Source: Mucilaginibacter kameinonensis (GTDB lineage: Bacteria; Bacteroidota; Bacteroidia; Sphingobacteriales; Sphingobacteriaceae). Taken from it: a stretch of DNA of 64,000 bases. Under the pieces are notes generated by a model that was given only the letters and a program-made list of their open reading frames with translations, did no database searches and was not told where the DNA came from. The position numbers and the translations under genes are program-made. The stretch spans positions 682,001 to 746,000 of the forward strand of contig NZ_RCWZ01000002.1 of the NCBI RefSeq assembly GCF_003675385.1, read 5' to 3'. Below, piece by piece: positions 18,687 to 27,673 of the stretch (within the stretch, counting starts at the first letter, position 1; the number at the start of each line of letters is the position of its first letter).

Positions 18687-19337
18687 TTATTCAATTATTC
18701 CATTTTTTACTGCAAACATGACGAGTCCGGCGGTATTTCTAACTCCTACCTTATCAATTAGTCGCTGTCTGATACCTTCAACAGAACGTGGACTAAGAAA
18801 AAGTTGTTTGCCCATTTCGTTGGCTGTTTTTTCGGCACAGATCAGTTTTAGTACATCTTGTTCCCGCTCGGTAAGCTCAACGCCTTCTTTAAAGGAAGGT
18901 TTGATATTGCCTTTTATCACCAGTTTTTTTAACAGCGCGTTACTTACTATATTATTAAAGTAGTAGCCCGTTTCATGTACCGAGTAAATCGCTTTCCTGA
19001 TCTCCTCCGCCTCTGCATTTTTTAATAGGTAGCCGTTTGCACCAATCTCCATTAAATGAATTACGAATTTTTCATCGTCATACATCGTTACCACTAAAAT
19101 TTTTATATCAGGGTATTTCTTTTTTACCAGTTTGGTAGCCTCCATGCCATCCATTACAGGCATTTTAAGGTCCATAATAATAACATCGGGCATATTGCTT
19201 TCTATGCCCGATATCAGGTCTTCTCCATCTGCGGCTTCAAGTATCACCTCCAGGTTTTCATCCTGGGTAAGGCCAACTTTCAGGCCTTCCCTGTAAATGG
19301 TGTAATCATCGGCTATGGCAATTTTAATAGGTTTCAT
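18687..19337 (-). CDS. NarL/LuxR-type response regulator
   Basis: A 216-residue two-component regulator: receiver domain (residues 4-120; Asp10, Asp11, phosphoacceptor Asp56 in IIMDLKMPVMDG) and LuxR-type helix-turn-helix (about 150-213; LTEREQDVLKLICAEKTANEMG). It begins 27 bases after the stop of the histidine kinase gene on the same strand, so it is its cognate partner. It is the last gene of a four-gene minus-strand operon that begins with a lipoprotein. Confidence 0.92.
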   Translation of the reverse strand: MKPIKIAIADDYTIYREGLKVGLTQDENLEVILEAADGEDLISGIESNMPDVIIMDLKMPVMDGMEATKLVKKKYPDIKILVVTMYDDEKFVIHLMEIGANGYLLKNAEAEEIRKAIYSVHETGYYFNNIVSNALLKKLVIKGNIKPSFKEGVELTEREQDVLKLICAEKTANEMGKQLFLSPRSVEGIRQRLIDKVGVRNTAGLVMFAVKNGIIE

Positions 19338-19364
19338 CGCCTTGTATTTGAAGTGTTGTAATAA

Positions 19365-20171
19365 TTAGATTGTAATTGCCCGCGGGATATTGATGTTAAT
19401 GTAATACCCCTCAGGTTTGTAATTAAAAGATACTTCGCCCTTTAGCAAAATTATACGGGTTTGGATTGCCTTTAATCCAAGTCCCCGCTTATCAAATTTC
19501 AGTTCCTCATATTGGGCGTGACTTAATCCCTGCCCGTTATGGAAAATGCTCAAGTTCAAAGCATCCGGATTATAAACTGATGTAATATGTATTTTTTGAG
19601 GTTTGGCGTGTTTAAGTATATTGTTCATTAACTCCTGTACCATACGATATATGCTGATATCGTTTTCATTGGCCTGGGCGGTGTATGAATCATCGAGATC
19701 TGTTGTGATATATATAAGGTCATTATTGGCTATTTTTTCGGCAAAATGTCTGATGGCCTCATTTAAGCCAAACTCCTTGAGTATACTCGAATGCAGGTTA
19801 TGCGAAATGCCACGCACCTGTTTAATGGCTATGTCAAGTAATTCCTGACCTTTCTCATACCTGGGCTCGTTGTTTTTATCAATAACGTTGATCTTTACCC
19901 CCTGCAAATGCAGCTTCGACGCTGATAAAATAGCCCCAACCTCGTCATGCAATTCTTCGGCAATACGGTGCCGTTCAGTTTCTTCGCTGCGCACGGCGGC
20001 TTCTATTAGCTGATTTTGTTGGGTTTGGTGCAGTTTTTGTATTTTTTGCTGATACTGGTATTTTTTCCGTTGAAAAAATATGAAAATGAGCAATATGCTC
20101 GCGAATAATGAAAGCATAACCGCAATACCCATAAAGAGCAGGAGCCTGATATCATCATTCGTTTGTTTCAT
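19365..20171 (-). CDS. Membrane-bound HisKA_3 sensor histidine kinase
   Basis: A 268-residue NarX/DegS-type kinase. One membrane helix (about 9-33) is followed by a short coiled coil and the HisKA_3 dimerisation helix with phosphoacceptor His75 (RHRIAEELHDEVGAILSAS). The HATPase region includes MVQELMNNILKHA (N-box) and FDKRGLGLKAIQTRI. It has almost no sensory domain of its own. Its start overlaps the preceding membrane protein gene by 17 bases, which suggests that the neighbour supplies sensing. Confidence 0.9.
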   Translation of the reverse strand: MKQTNDDIRLLLFMGIAVMLSLFASILLIFIFFQRKKYQYQQKIQKLHQTQQNQLIEAAVRSEETERHRIAEELHDEVGAILSASKLHLQGVKINVIDKNNEPRYEKGQELLDIAIKQVRGISHNLHSSILKEFGLNEAIRHFAEKIANNDLIYITTDLDDSYTAQANENDISIYRMVQELMNNILKHAKPQKIHITSVYNPDALNLSIFHNGQGLSHAQYEELKFDKRGLGLKAIQTRIILLKGEVSFNYKPEGYYININIPRAITI

Positions 20172-20820
20172 ACAACCCTTTAGCTATAAATACACATAAA
20201 ATGGTATACGTGAAATTGTGAATGTTCCACAGGTTTATGGCAAAGTTGTGCAAGCGGACCGTTAGTTCATTGTATAATAAAAAAATGAAGAAGTTTACGG
20301 TATAATAAATGCCCAGACCGGTAACTATCCAAAAGTCGGGCTGTTTTTTGCCGGGTTCTTCATCTTCGGTTATTTTAAACAGATAATATTGCATACAATA
20401 AAACATCATAATTACCGCCTCGAACGACAGTAGCCTGCTGCTCAGTTGCCCGTAATCAAAAAAGTTTTGATAGAAGCCGAAGTTAATAAGTACAAATCCT
20501 AAAAAAACATACGGCGCCAACTTTTTTGTTTTTGACAGGAACTGTTGATTAAGCTTTATAAAAAACGAGCTAAACAGCAACAGCCTGATTATAGAATGTA
20601 CGTTATATAAATAGTTATTGGTGTTATACGGGCGTGGCAGTATCGTTTTTAACTTCCATATTACATCAATAGTTATATTGATTACCAGTGCCGCCCATAA
20701 ATAACTAACAACAGGTTTATTAAAGGCCGGCTGTTTTTTCTTCAAGCAAAGAATGGCCAAAGGAATGAGCAACGCCCAAACCTCCGACCAGTCAGATATA
20801 CCTTTAATTAGCTGTTCCAC
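20155..20820 (-). CDS. Polytopic membrane protein, probable sensor partner of the kinase
   Basis: A 221-residue protein with about six or seven hydrophobic helices and short loops, spread over the full length. No family was recognised. The gene overlaps the downstream histidine kinase gene by 17 bases and follows the lipoprotein gene after 22 bases, so all are one operon. The kinase lacks a sensor domain, so this protein may sense a membrane or envelope signal for it; that is inference from arrangement. Confidence 0.7.
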   Translation of the reverse strand: MEQLIKGISDWSEVWALLIPLAILCLKKKQPAFNKPVVSYLWAALVINITIDVIWKLKTILPRPYNTNNYLYNVHSIIRLLLFSSFFIKLNQQFLSKTKKLAPYVFLGFVLINFGFYQNFFDYGQLSSRLLSFEAVIMMFYCMQYYLFKITEDEEPGKKQPDFWIVTGLGIYYTVNFFIFLLYNELTVRLHNFAINLWNIHNFTYTILCVFIAKGLYETNE

Positions 20821-20842
20821 TTTGCAACAGTTTTAGCCAATA

Positions 20843-21391
20843 TTACATTTTTGCCGGAGGTGATGGATTTGAGTCAATGTCCTGCGTATCCGAATCGGCA
20901 TAGTTAATAAGCTGGCCATTTTTTACCAGCCCTATAGCATACACCAGGTGCTGGTTCGAAGCTAAGATTTTAGGCGTAAAAACCAGGTAGTCATAATCAC
21001 GTTTCTTTCCGCTGTCGGTAGATATTACAGCTTTTATTGCTTTTTTGGTAAGATAGTTATTGCCTAAAACTACGGGACCGGTTAAGTTAATCAACGTATC
21101 TTTTGCAATGGCTAAAGTATCCGGGTGTACCGGGTTAAGGTAGTTGCCGGCAGTGTCAAGGATGTATGATACAAGCTGATAAGGTTTTTTAACATCATCA
21201 ACCTGCGGACTGTAAAACTGGAAAATGAAACTGTCGGTTGTTGACGAGTCGAGCCAGTAGTTAACCTGAGTTGCTGTGTACTTTACCTGGGCAAACCTGG
21301 TAGCCTGCTTGCACGATGTCATGGCGAAAAACAAGCAAACGGCACTTGCTATCGCAATTGGCTTCAAAAAGTTAAGGGGTCGTTTTTTCAT
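20843..21391 (-). CDS. Putative lipoprotein, first gene of a two-component operon
   Basis: A 182-residue protein with a lipobox (AVCLFFAMTSCKQ, Cys near residue 27). The mature part is about 155 residues of mixed strands; no family was recognised. It leads the operon lipoprotein - membrane protein - kinase - LuxR regulator. A candidate -7 element (TAACTTTG on the minus strand, 21560-21553) implies a leader of about 150 bases. Confidence 0.7.
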   Translation of the reverse strand: MKKRPLNFLKPIAIASAVCLFFAMTSCKQATRFAQVKYTATQVNYWLDSSTTDSFIFQFYSPQVDDVKKPYQLVSYILDTAGNYLNPVHPDTLAIAKDTLINLTGPVVLGNNYLTKKAIKAVISTDSGKKRDYDYLVFTPKILASNQHLVYAIGLVKNGQLINYADSDTQDIDSNPSPPAKM

Positions 21392-21800
21392 GATATTATA
21401 GGTTTATATAAGTAGGTAATATAGTTGTATTATTTGTGTTTTGTGTTGGTAATAATAAATTATATAAGTGAGAAATTAATTATACTACTGTGAAATAATT
21501 TCACGCAAATTATTGATTTTTCTTATAGTTTATTAATGATTTTCCTTTGTGGCAAAGTTATGATGTGTGAAAAAGTGTGAAAGGGTGTTTTTATGGTTTG
21601 TATACGTATAAATACTTATTTTATTTAAGTGTATTTATTCTCTAATAAGCCGGTTTAAATAAGCGGAAGTTTGTAGTGTGATAAGCAATTGAGAAAAACC
21701 GGTTAAGAAGCGCTTCGGTCTTTTTTGCTTTGACAAAGGAGTTAACCCGAAAATCCTTTAAAGAGTAGGGACATTTATTTATCCTAAAACCCTTTTAGTC
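21392..21800. other. Divergent regulatory spacer, 409 bases
   Basis: No gene. It separates the minus-strand lipoprotein operon from the plus-strand AidA/PixA gene. It contains a perfect 15-base palindrome GTGAAATAATTTCAC (21490-21504), a minus-strand -7 match at 21553-21560, and a hairpin (ACCG...AAGCGCTT...CGGT) followed by six T near 21698-21726, which could be an attenuator in the leader of the AidA/PixA gene. Confidence 0.5.
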
Positions 21801-22349
21801 ATGGCAATTACCAGCGAATTTGTCTCCACCACGCAGGAGATCATCAACATCCAGATTGTGATAGATACCGATGCTATCACTACCGATTTTCCAACTCCAA
21901 GCCAGGATCCTAACGCTCCTACAGGCCTGCCTCACAGCTATATGTATATGGTTGCTACCCGCGGCAATACTATTACAGGTTCTGGCGGCGCCGACCTTAA
22001 CATCAAAGCCGATGTAGGTGACGTTATACGTTGGTACGCGGTATCAGAGTTCGGCAACTTTGATTCGGCTGTAGTTATTTACAAGTTAGAAAAGTACGCC
22101 CAGGATACTGTATTCAATAACGTAACTTTCAGCGTATATACCCGTACCGGTATTTTACCTGCCGATGGTACCGCTATCCCGGTTGGGTTTTCAACTCAAA
22201 ATTTTTGGTTTAACCAGGCAACTGTAGTGGCCAAAGGCACCGAGCAGTATAATGTGTCATTTGCGCTTTATACACGCCAAAGAGGTGTTGATCAGCCTGT
22301 ATTATTTGGCTACTATTACTGGGATCCAACCGTTACTGTACAAAGCTAA
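21801..22349 (+). CDS. AidA/PixA-family inclusion body protein
   Basis: A 182-residue protein resembling PixA/AidA proteins, which accumulate as crystalline cytoplasmic inclusions in some Proteobacteria and are often under growth-phase or quorum control. Family features are a VIDTDAI segment near the start, SYMYMVATRGN, LNIKADVGDVIRWYAVSEFGNFDSAVVIYKLEK, and a C-terminal FGYYYWDPTVTV. No signal peptide is present. Physiological role is not established for the family. The gene has its own terminator directly downstream and a long upstream spacer, so it is an independent unit. Confidence 0.8.
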   Translation: MAITSEFVSTTQEIINIQIVIDTDAITTDFPTPSQDPNAPTGLPHSYMYMVATRGNTITGSGGADLNIKADVGDVIRWYAVSEFGNFDSAVVIYKLEKYAQDTVFNNVTFSVYTRTGILPADGTAIPVGFSTQNFWFNQATVVAKGTEQYNVSFALYTRQRGVDQPVLFGYYYWDPTVTVQS

Positions 22350-22370
22350 CCCTGCATAAACCTGAAAAAA

Positions 22371-22415
22371 GCAAAAGCCCGGCTTATCTGTCATGATAGC
22401 GGGCTTTTGTTTTTG
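22371..22415 (+). terminator. Rho-independent terminator of the AidA/PixA gene
   Basis: Stem CAAAAGCCCG with CGGGCTTTTG, loop of about 18 bases, followed by a T-run; 22 bases after the stop codon. Confidence 0.9.
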
Positions 22416-22487
22416 GGCGGTATGCTAAATTAATAGCAGATGATATAAAAAATGCCGTTATATTAGTTATGCCAAATACAAACCAAA

Positions 22488-22949
22488 ATGGAAGATACAG
22501 TACAGGTAATAGCAATTAATAATCCTACAAAGCTTATTGGGAAAGTATTTACAGGTAGCTATTCAGGAGCATCGTCATATGTTTCAGCTGTTCAAAATGA
22601 GTTAGCCTCGGCTCAAATACCGTTTATTCCGTATAAAATTTGCGGCATCTATTATGACAACCCGGAGGTTACCCCGGCTGACGAACAAAGAAGCTTTCAA
22701 GGTGTAGTTACAGAAGGCAATACTGATCTGTCAGAAACATCACTTACTGCCATTGATATGCTTGGAACGTTCCTGTACACAAGAGTTACCGGCGATCCGA
22801 TGCAGGCCATCATGAAAGGCTACGGTGATCTGTTTGCGTATATCCATGCACGCCAAACCAAATTGAAATCAAACGCGGGCTACCAGATCCTGACTTTTAA
22901 CGAAGGATTAGTAACAACAGAGATCTACATGGAGATTTCTGAAGATTAA
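22488..22949 (+). CDS. GyrI-like small-molecule-binding domain protein
   Basis: A 153-residue stand-alone protein resembling the GyrI-like/AraC effector-binding (SHS2-derived) domain: KICGIYYDNPEVTPADEQRS and GVVTEGN at the strand that lines the ligand pocket, then GTFLYTRVTGDP and a C-terminal LTFNEGLVTTEIYMEI. Such domains bind small hydrophobic or cationic molecules and sometimes gyrase inhibitors. No DNA-binding part is present. It lies between the AidA/PixA terminator and a converging gene that ends eight bases away. Confidence 0.65.
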   Translation: MEDTVQVIAINNPTKLIGKVFTGSYSGASSYVSAVQNELASAQIPFIPYKICGIYYDNPEVTPADEQRSFQGVVTEGNTDLSETSLTAIDMLGTFLYTRVTGDPMQAIMKGYGDLFAYIHARQTKLKSNAGYQILTFNEGLVTTEIYMEISED

Positions 22950-22957
22950 TTAACCTT

Positions 22958-24481
22958 TTATGCCCCCGATTTTTTCCTGATCCTTAATAAACCATTAGCG
23001 GTGGTAGCGTAAATAACTCCTTTTGAGTCCTGCACCATCTGGTAAATGGTAAATCCAGGTAGCGGCGAATTGTTGTTGTGGTAATTCTCCCAGCCGTTAT
23101 TCAGGTCAAACCTGACTATGCCCGATTCATCTGTACCCAGCCACAAAACGTGATCAAATTTATCATACAGCATGGTGTTGACGTGGTTGGCAGGCATGCC
23201 CGAGTTTTGATCGTTATAATGCAACCAGGTTCCATTAAACTTTAATACTGCCACACCTTCTTTTTCGCTATCAGTTTCGCCGGGTTGTTTATTGCAATCA
23301 ACCAATGAGAAGTAAACATTGCCTTTTTCATCCTCAACCGCTCCCGAAATGGTAGTGTTTTTTAACGGGGTATTGTTAAGGCTGTTAAATGAAGTAATAA
23401 TGTTTTTATCAATCATGATGGTGCCTTTTGAAGTACCAATCCAAAGCCGTTTCTGACCATCTACATAAGCAAAAAGCACATTGCTTGAAGGCATTTCAGG
23501 CATCGATTTTTTGTTGATCACTACTACTTTATCCTTCCGTTTTACAACGAGGCCGTTTGGTGTGGTGAAAAGTAATTCGCCATTGCGGCTATTCAATACC
23601 TGGTTTACGCCGCCTGTTAAAAACTGTTTAAAATCAAACAGCTGCCAGCCACCGCTGCCATACATAAATATTTTGTTATCGTAATAAACCCACTTGTTGT
23701 TGTCCCTGTCGATAGTTACTTCTTTAATGTTGGCATCTGACGGGAATGGCGAATTGTATTCATTAACCGGGATAAAGGTTGTGCCTTCAAAACGGGTCAT
23801 GCCTTTTTCGGTGGCATACCATAACAAATCCGATTGATCCATCGCTGCCGATTTACTGATATTATCAACCAGCGGCGAGTTGTATTTTGTCCAAACCGTA
23901 AAATCGTAGTTTTTTAACGATGGGTTGGGGTAGGTAACGTTTTTATTATAAATGATTGGGTCGCCTGGAGGTTTCATCTCGGTGAGATCAAGCCTTTGTA
24001 CCTGGCCGTAAACGCCTCCACTGATAAAGCGGAAGATAACATTTACAGATGCAGCTACAGGTTTGCCATCAATTTTAGCCGGCTTCCAGATACAGCCATT
24101 AAGATAGGTTATCAGCTCGTTGGTAAGCGCGCTTTTAGTCGCATCGTTATGACTGAGCACGCAGCTGAAACCCCGTTCATCAACCAACACTTGAAAGGTT
24201 ATTGCGCCGGTCGCGTCTTTTAGCAGATAACGGTTATTGATCCTTGCAGAAACAAAATCAATGGCAAGCTGATCACAGCTGGCCTTTTCATCGCCGCAGT
24301 CCATGCAATAATTAGTGATATTACACATCTCTACCTTTTGCAAAAAAAGATTTTGCGCCGATAGGGCTGAAGGTAAAATAAAGATAAACAGGCAGATAAA
24401 AAATATTCTGCGGATTTTAGTTGGGGATAACAATGCCAGCATTACGCTTATAAATAAAAGAAAGCAAACGCGAAACTCCAA
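22958..24481 (-). CDS. Secreted TonB_C-like / two-component-regulator-propeller protein
   Basis: A protein of up to 507 residues. A secretion signal is present (RRIFFICLFIFILPSALSAQ around residues 24-43), so the true start may be internal, for example ATG 24442. A TonB C-terminal-like domain follows (about 95-152, ITFQVLVDERGFSCVL, IWKPAKIDGKPVAASVNVIF) and then about six propeller blades of the reg_prop type (LLWYATEKGMTRFEG, RLWIGTSKGTIMID, VLWLGTDESGIVRFD). The C-terminus stops after the propeller, so the kinase part of hybrid systems is absent. It is periplasmic and of unknown role. Confidence 0.75.
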   Translation of the reverse strand: MEFRVCFLLFISVMLALLSPTKIRRIFFICLFIFILPSALSAQNLFLQKVEMCNITNYCMDCGDEKASCDQLAIDFVSARINNRYLLKDATGAITFQVLVDERGFSCVLSHNDATKSALTNELITYLNGCIWKPAKIDGKPVAASVNVIFRFISGGVYGQVQRLDLTEMKPPGDPIIYNKNVTYPNPSLKNYDFTVWTKYNSPLVDNISKSAAMDQSDLLWYATEKGMTRFEGTTFIPVNEYNSPFPSDANIKEVTIDRDNNKWVYYDNKIFMYGSGGWQLFDFKQFLTGGVNQVLNSRNGELLFTTPNGLVVKRKDKVVVINKKSMPEMPSSNVLFAYVDGQKRLWIGTSKGTIMIDKNIITSFNSLNNTPLKNTTISGAVEDEKGNVYFSLVDCNKQPGETDSEKEGVAVLKFNGTWLHYNDQNSGMPANHVNTMLYDKFDHVLWLGTDESGIVRFDLNNGWENYHNNNSPLPGFTIYQMVQDSKGVIYATTANGLLRIRKKSGA

Positions 24482-24633
24482 GCGAATGATAGTTAAATAA
24501 TGTTAAACAAAGATACACATCATAAATGAGGATAATATGAAGCCATTTGTTTTTAGCGTGTTTATTACAAACATTTAAAATAGGAGTATGTTTATTAGTC
24601 AAAGCCAGTTATCCCAACCTATAATTATTAAAA

Positions 24634-25092
24634 ATGAAAGCCGAAAAATCAAAAAGTGCCGAAGCCCAAATGTTGGTCCGCAAGCCAGTTGCGGAAGTTT
24701 TTAACGCCTTTACTGATCCTGCTGTTACCACACATTTCTGGTTTACCCAATCTACAGGTAAACTGGAAACCGGCAAACAAGTTACCTGGTCATGGGAAAT
24801 GTATGGTGTATCATCGGTGGTTGTTGCATCTGCCATTAAAGAGAACGAGTTAATAACCATTGAATGGGGAACACCAGCAACAACTGTCGATTTTAATTTT
24901 AAACCCATGGGCGATAACGCTACCTATGTAGAGATCCAGCATTACGGCTTTAATAAAACGGGGGATGAACTCATTGCTGCTATCAAAGATTCGACAGGTG
25001 GATTTACCACAGTTTTAGATGGATTGAAAGCCTGGCTGGAACATGGTATTCATTTAAATTTAGTTGGCGATAAATTTCCGAAAGGAAAGTAA
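24634..25092 (+). CDS. SRPBCC (AHSA1-like) domain protein
   Basis: A 152-residue protein with the START/Bet v 1 helix-grip fold as in AHSA1 proteins: PVAEVFNAFTDPAVTTHFWF near the start, VTWSWEMYG, ELITIEWGTP, TYVEIQHYGF and a C-terminal amphipathic helix (GGFTTVLDGLKAWLEHG). Such proteins usually bind hydrophobic ligands; function cannot be given more closely. It is a single gene, divergent from the propeller protein. Confidence 0.85.
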   Translation: MKAEKSKSAEAQMLVRKPVAEVFNAFTDPAVTTHFWFTQSTGKLETGKQVTWSWEMYGVSSVVVASAIKENELITIEWGTPATTVDFNFKPMGDNATYVEIQHYGFNKTGDELIAAIKDSTGGFTTVLDGLKAWLEHGIHLNLVGDKFPKGK

Positions 25093-25131
25093 TGCAGGTG
25101 TGTTTTTTACGCAGATAAGTTAAAAAACCGC

Positions 25132-25139
25132 TACTTTTG
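25132..25139 (+). promoter_or_regulatory. -7 element giving a near-leaderless transcript
   Basis: TACTTTTG is a full match to TAnnTTTG and ends four bases before the ATG at 25144. Transcription would begin at or within a few bases of the start codon, leaving no room for a ribosome-binding site. No good -33 TTG is seen. Confidence 0.55.
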
Positions 25140-25143
25140 CGCC

Positions 25144-25365
25144 ATGAGCTACGAAGAATTGAGTGAATACTTTAATAATGTTACATTACCCCAGGAATTA
25201 AGATTAGACCGCGCTACGACTCAGCTCCATGTTGCCGATTTTGTTAAGCAATTGTTGAAAAACATGAAAAACTATCCCGATAACTGGCGTCACCAGTACC
25301 AGTTAATGCGGATCAAACACGCCCTCGAAAACCCTTACAACGGACCCGAAATTCCAAGGTTTTAA
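25144..25365 (+). CDS. Small conserved-looking protein
   Basis: A 73-residue acidic/helical protein (MSYEELSEYFNNVTLPQELR, then LDRATTQ, ending ALENPYNGPEIPRF). I have an impression of similar small proteins in other Bacteroidota but cannot name the family with certainty. The promoter is unusually close to the ATG. Its TAA stop overlaps the TAA stop of the minus-strand helicase gene, so the two genes converge with overlapping ends and no terminator between. Confidence 0.65.
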   Translation: MSYEELSEYFNNVTLPQELRLDRATTQLHVADFVKQLLKNMKNYPDNWRHQYQLMRIKHALENPYNGPEIPRF

Positions 25366-27467
25366 GAAAATAGATCGTTTTCGCCTAAATAGCTTCTGAT
25401 CATTTTCAGGATGGGTTCGCCCAGGTCTGTTGCTTTGGCATCACCAAAGCTTTTTAACTGCGAAAGCTGGTTTAATGATCGTGGCAGTTTTGCGGTGATG
25501 TCGCGAAGCATATTTTCTGATACTAAAGTATGTTCAGGAATTTTGCGCTCAAGACTGGTTACCTTACGCCAGTTTAACAACTGCTTGTAAAGTTCGGGGT
25601 TTACAATTTCCTTTTCTTTTGGCAGGGCTTTAGGGTTCCAGTTTTTGTATACCGGCTTATAGCTTATCCCGGCTTCCTGCACTGATGATAAAATATCCCT
25701 GCCCGACGAGGCAATAGGCAGGCGTACAAAGGCGGCTGTTTTGGCCTTCAGGTTTACCAATAAGTGATTTAAGCTATCGTAAAATTCTGCCGGCGGGTTG
25801 GTGCTATTTACGGCAGTATATAAACTGTTAATAGCTTCAGAAAACGCATTTAGTTTGGGCAGAAAATAGTTGGCGGCATTTTTTAACCTGGCTATAAATG
25901 TTGTGTTATCCCATATCAATTGATCATCGGGCAAAGCGGCGAGTTCTTTCCGGATAAAGCGGTCGCCAACGCTTTTTATATCGGTATCCCAATTAAGGTC
26001 TGTTTTGTTGATACTGTCAGATAAAGGGCTGTTTTTAACCCCTCCTGCAAGCATAATAGTTTTAAGCTGTTTCCAGGCACCGGTAAGCATCGAAAAGTCA
26101 AAAACATCTTTCATCTCTTCCAATGCAATTTGCCGGATAGTACTTTCCAGTAAGCTTTCGTCGGGCATGGAAATGGCCGCGTTTTGCATAAAGCTGATGA
26201 TCTCGGGATCGGTACGGATATTTTCGGGCCGTACAGGCGATTTCAGGATCATGCCTTCCAATGAACGGCAGCGACTTAATGCCACATAAGCCTGCCCGAA
26301 AGCAAAAGCCGCATCAACATCAATAACCGCTTTTTCAAAAGTAAGGCCCTGGCTTTTATGGATGGTTATAGCCCAGGCCAGGCGCAATGGATACTGGCTG
26401 AAAGAGCCATTATTTTGCTCATTTACTTTTTGCTCATCTTCGGCCAAGGCATACTTTACATTTTGCCAGCTTTCGGGGATCACCTCAAATTCAGAGCTGT
26501 CATCCAGAAAGCTTAGGCGGATATTGCCCGGCCCCATAGCAATGATGCGCCCGGTGCGCCCGTTATAATATTGCTTTTTACCCGAGCTGTCATTTTTGAT
26601 AAACATTACCTGCGCGCCAACCTTTAATACCAGTTCTTCTTCGGCAGGGTAGGCTTCTTTCGGGAAATCTCCTGTTACAGTGGCCTTAAAAGTATGTGCT
26701 TCGCCATCAAGCTCCGTTAAACGTTGCTGGTTAATTTCGTTAACCAGTTGGTTATGGGTTGACAGGGTTACATAGTCCTTAAGCCAGTTGGCGTTAAGGT
26801 TAGGGTTATAATGCGCGTTCAGCTTATCAAGCATTTCGCCATTAGCATAACCATTCCTGATGCTGTTCAGGATCTCCACAAATACCGGATCCTTTTGGCG
26901 GTAAACCTGCGTGAGTTCAAAAGTTAGCACCGGAAATTTTTGAAATGCCAGGCTATCAAAAAAATAGGGGCCTTTATAAAAGTTCCGCAATACCGGCCAA
27001 TCTTTTTCATAAACAGGAGGGAGCTGAAACAGGTCGCCAATCATCAGCAACTGAACACCGCCGAAAGGTCGTGCTGATCCTTTAACCTGGCGCAATACGG
27101 TATCGATATAGTCGAGAGTATCTGCCCGCACCATACTGATCTCATCGATAATAAGTAGATCAAGGCATTTTAATATGTTCGATTTTTCGAGGCTTACCTG
27201 TCTTAACAGAATATTAGGATTGTTGTGATCGGTTACCGGTACTTGTGGACCGAAAGGCACCTGGAAAAATGAATGGATGGTTACACCTCCGGCATTAATG
27301 GCGGCGACCGCCGTAGGTGCTACAACTGCCAGGTTTTTGGTAATGTTTGCCCTGATCCAGCGCAAAAAAGTGGTTTTACCTGTACCCGCCTTACCGGTTA
27401 AAAATATAGGTCGGTTTGTATTTTCAATAAATTTAAGGACGAGTTCATGAAAAGGCTCCAACACCAT
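25362..27467 (-). CDS. Pif1-like AAA helicase with C-terminal HRDC domain
   Basis: A 701-residue SF1B helicase. Motif I is GKAGTGKT (residues 25-32), motif II LLIIDEISM (Asp108, Glu109), motif III GDLFQLPPVY, and motif V/VI lie in LAWAITIHKSQGLTFEKAVID and YVALSRCRSLEGM. An HRDC nucleic-acid-binding domain occupies about 625-697 (LLNWRKVTSLERKIPEHTLV). Pif1-like helicases unwind 5'-to-3' DNA, often G-quadruplex or R-loop structures. The gene is alone; nothing nearby narrows its role. Confidence 0.88.
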   Translation of the reverse strand: MVLEPFHELVLKFIENTNRPIFLTGKAGTGKTTFLRWIRANITKNLAVVAPTAVAAINAGGVTIHSFFQVPFGPQVPVTDHNNPNILLRQVSLEKSNILKCLDLLIIDEISMVRADTLDYIDTVLRQVKGSARPFGGVQLLMIGDLFQLPPVYEKDWPVLRNFYKGPYFFDSLAFQKFPVLTFELTQVYRQKDPVFVEILNSIRNGYANGEMLDKLNAHYNPNLNANWLKDYVTLSTHNQLVNEINQQRLTELDGEAHTFKATVTGDFPKEAYPAEEELVLKVGAQVMFIKNDSSGKKQYYNGRTGRIIAMGPGNIRLSFLDDSSEFEVIPESWQNVKYALAEDEQKVNEQNNGSFSQYPLRLAWAITIHKSQGLTFEKAVIDVDAAFAFGQAYVALSRCRSLEGMILKSPVRPENIRTDPEIISFMQNAAISMPDESLLESTIRQIALEEMKDVFDFSMLTGAWKQLKTIMLAGGVKNSPLSDSINKTDLNWDTDIKSVGDRFIRKELAALPDDQLIWDNTTFIARLKNAANYFLPKLNAFSEAINSLYTAVNSTNPPAEFYDSLNHLLVNLKAKTAAFVRLPIASSGRDILSSVQEAGISYKPVYKNWNPKALPKEKEIVNPELYKQLLNWRKVTSLERKIPEHTLVSENMLRDITAKLPRSLNQLSQLKSFGDAKATDLGEPILKMIRSYLGENDLFS

Positions 27468-27589
27468 ACACTTGTTATTATATCACCGCTTCCCAACCAG
27501 GAAATCATTTTCAAATTTAATAATTAGGTATGAGAGTGAGGGATTGGGTTATCAACAGTTAAAATTCAAGAACGTATTGGTAAAAATGG

Positions 27590-27671
27590 CGTCATTGCGA
27601 GGCACGAAGCAATCGCGAACTATACAGAGGGACTTTGCTAATCGGAGATTGCTTCGTGCCTCGCAATGACG
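27590..27671. repeat. Perfect 25-bp inverted repeat, family B, full copy
   Basis: Arms at 27590-27614 and 27647-27671 are exact reverse complements (left arm begins CGTCATTGCGAGGCACGAAG), with a 32-base loop. It lies between the helicase gene and the GH3 gene. The left arm recurs exactly at 35115-35139, and a decayed copy lies at 35572-35623, so it is a mobile-like dispersed element. Confidence 0.9.
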
Positions 27672-27673
27672 TT

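Noticed and set aside
21490..21504. GTGAAATAATTTCAC as a Crp site
   Set aside because: The TGTGA and TCAC halves are seven bases apart instead of six; kept only as an unassigned palindrome.
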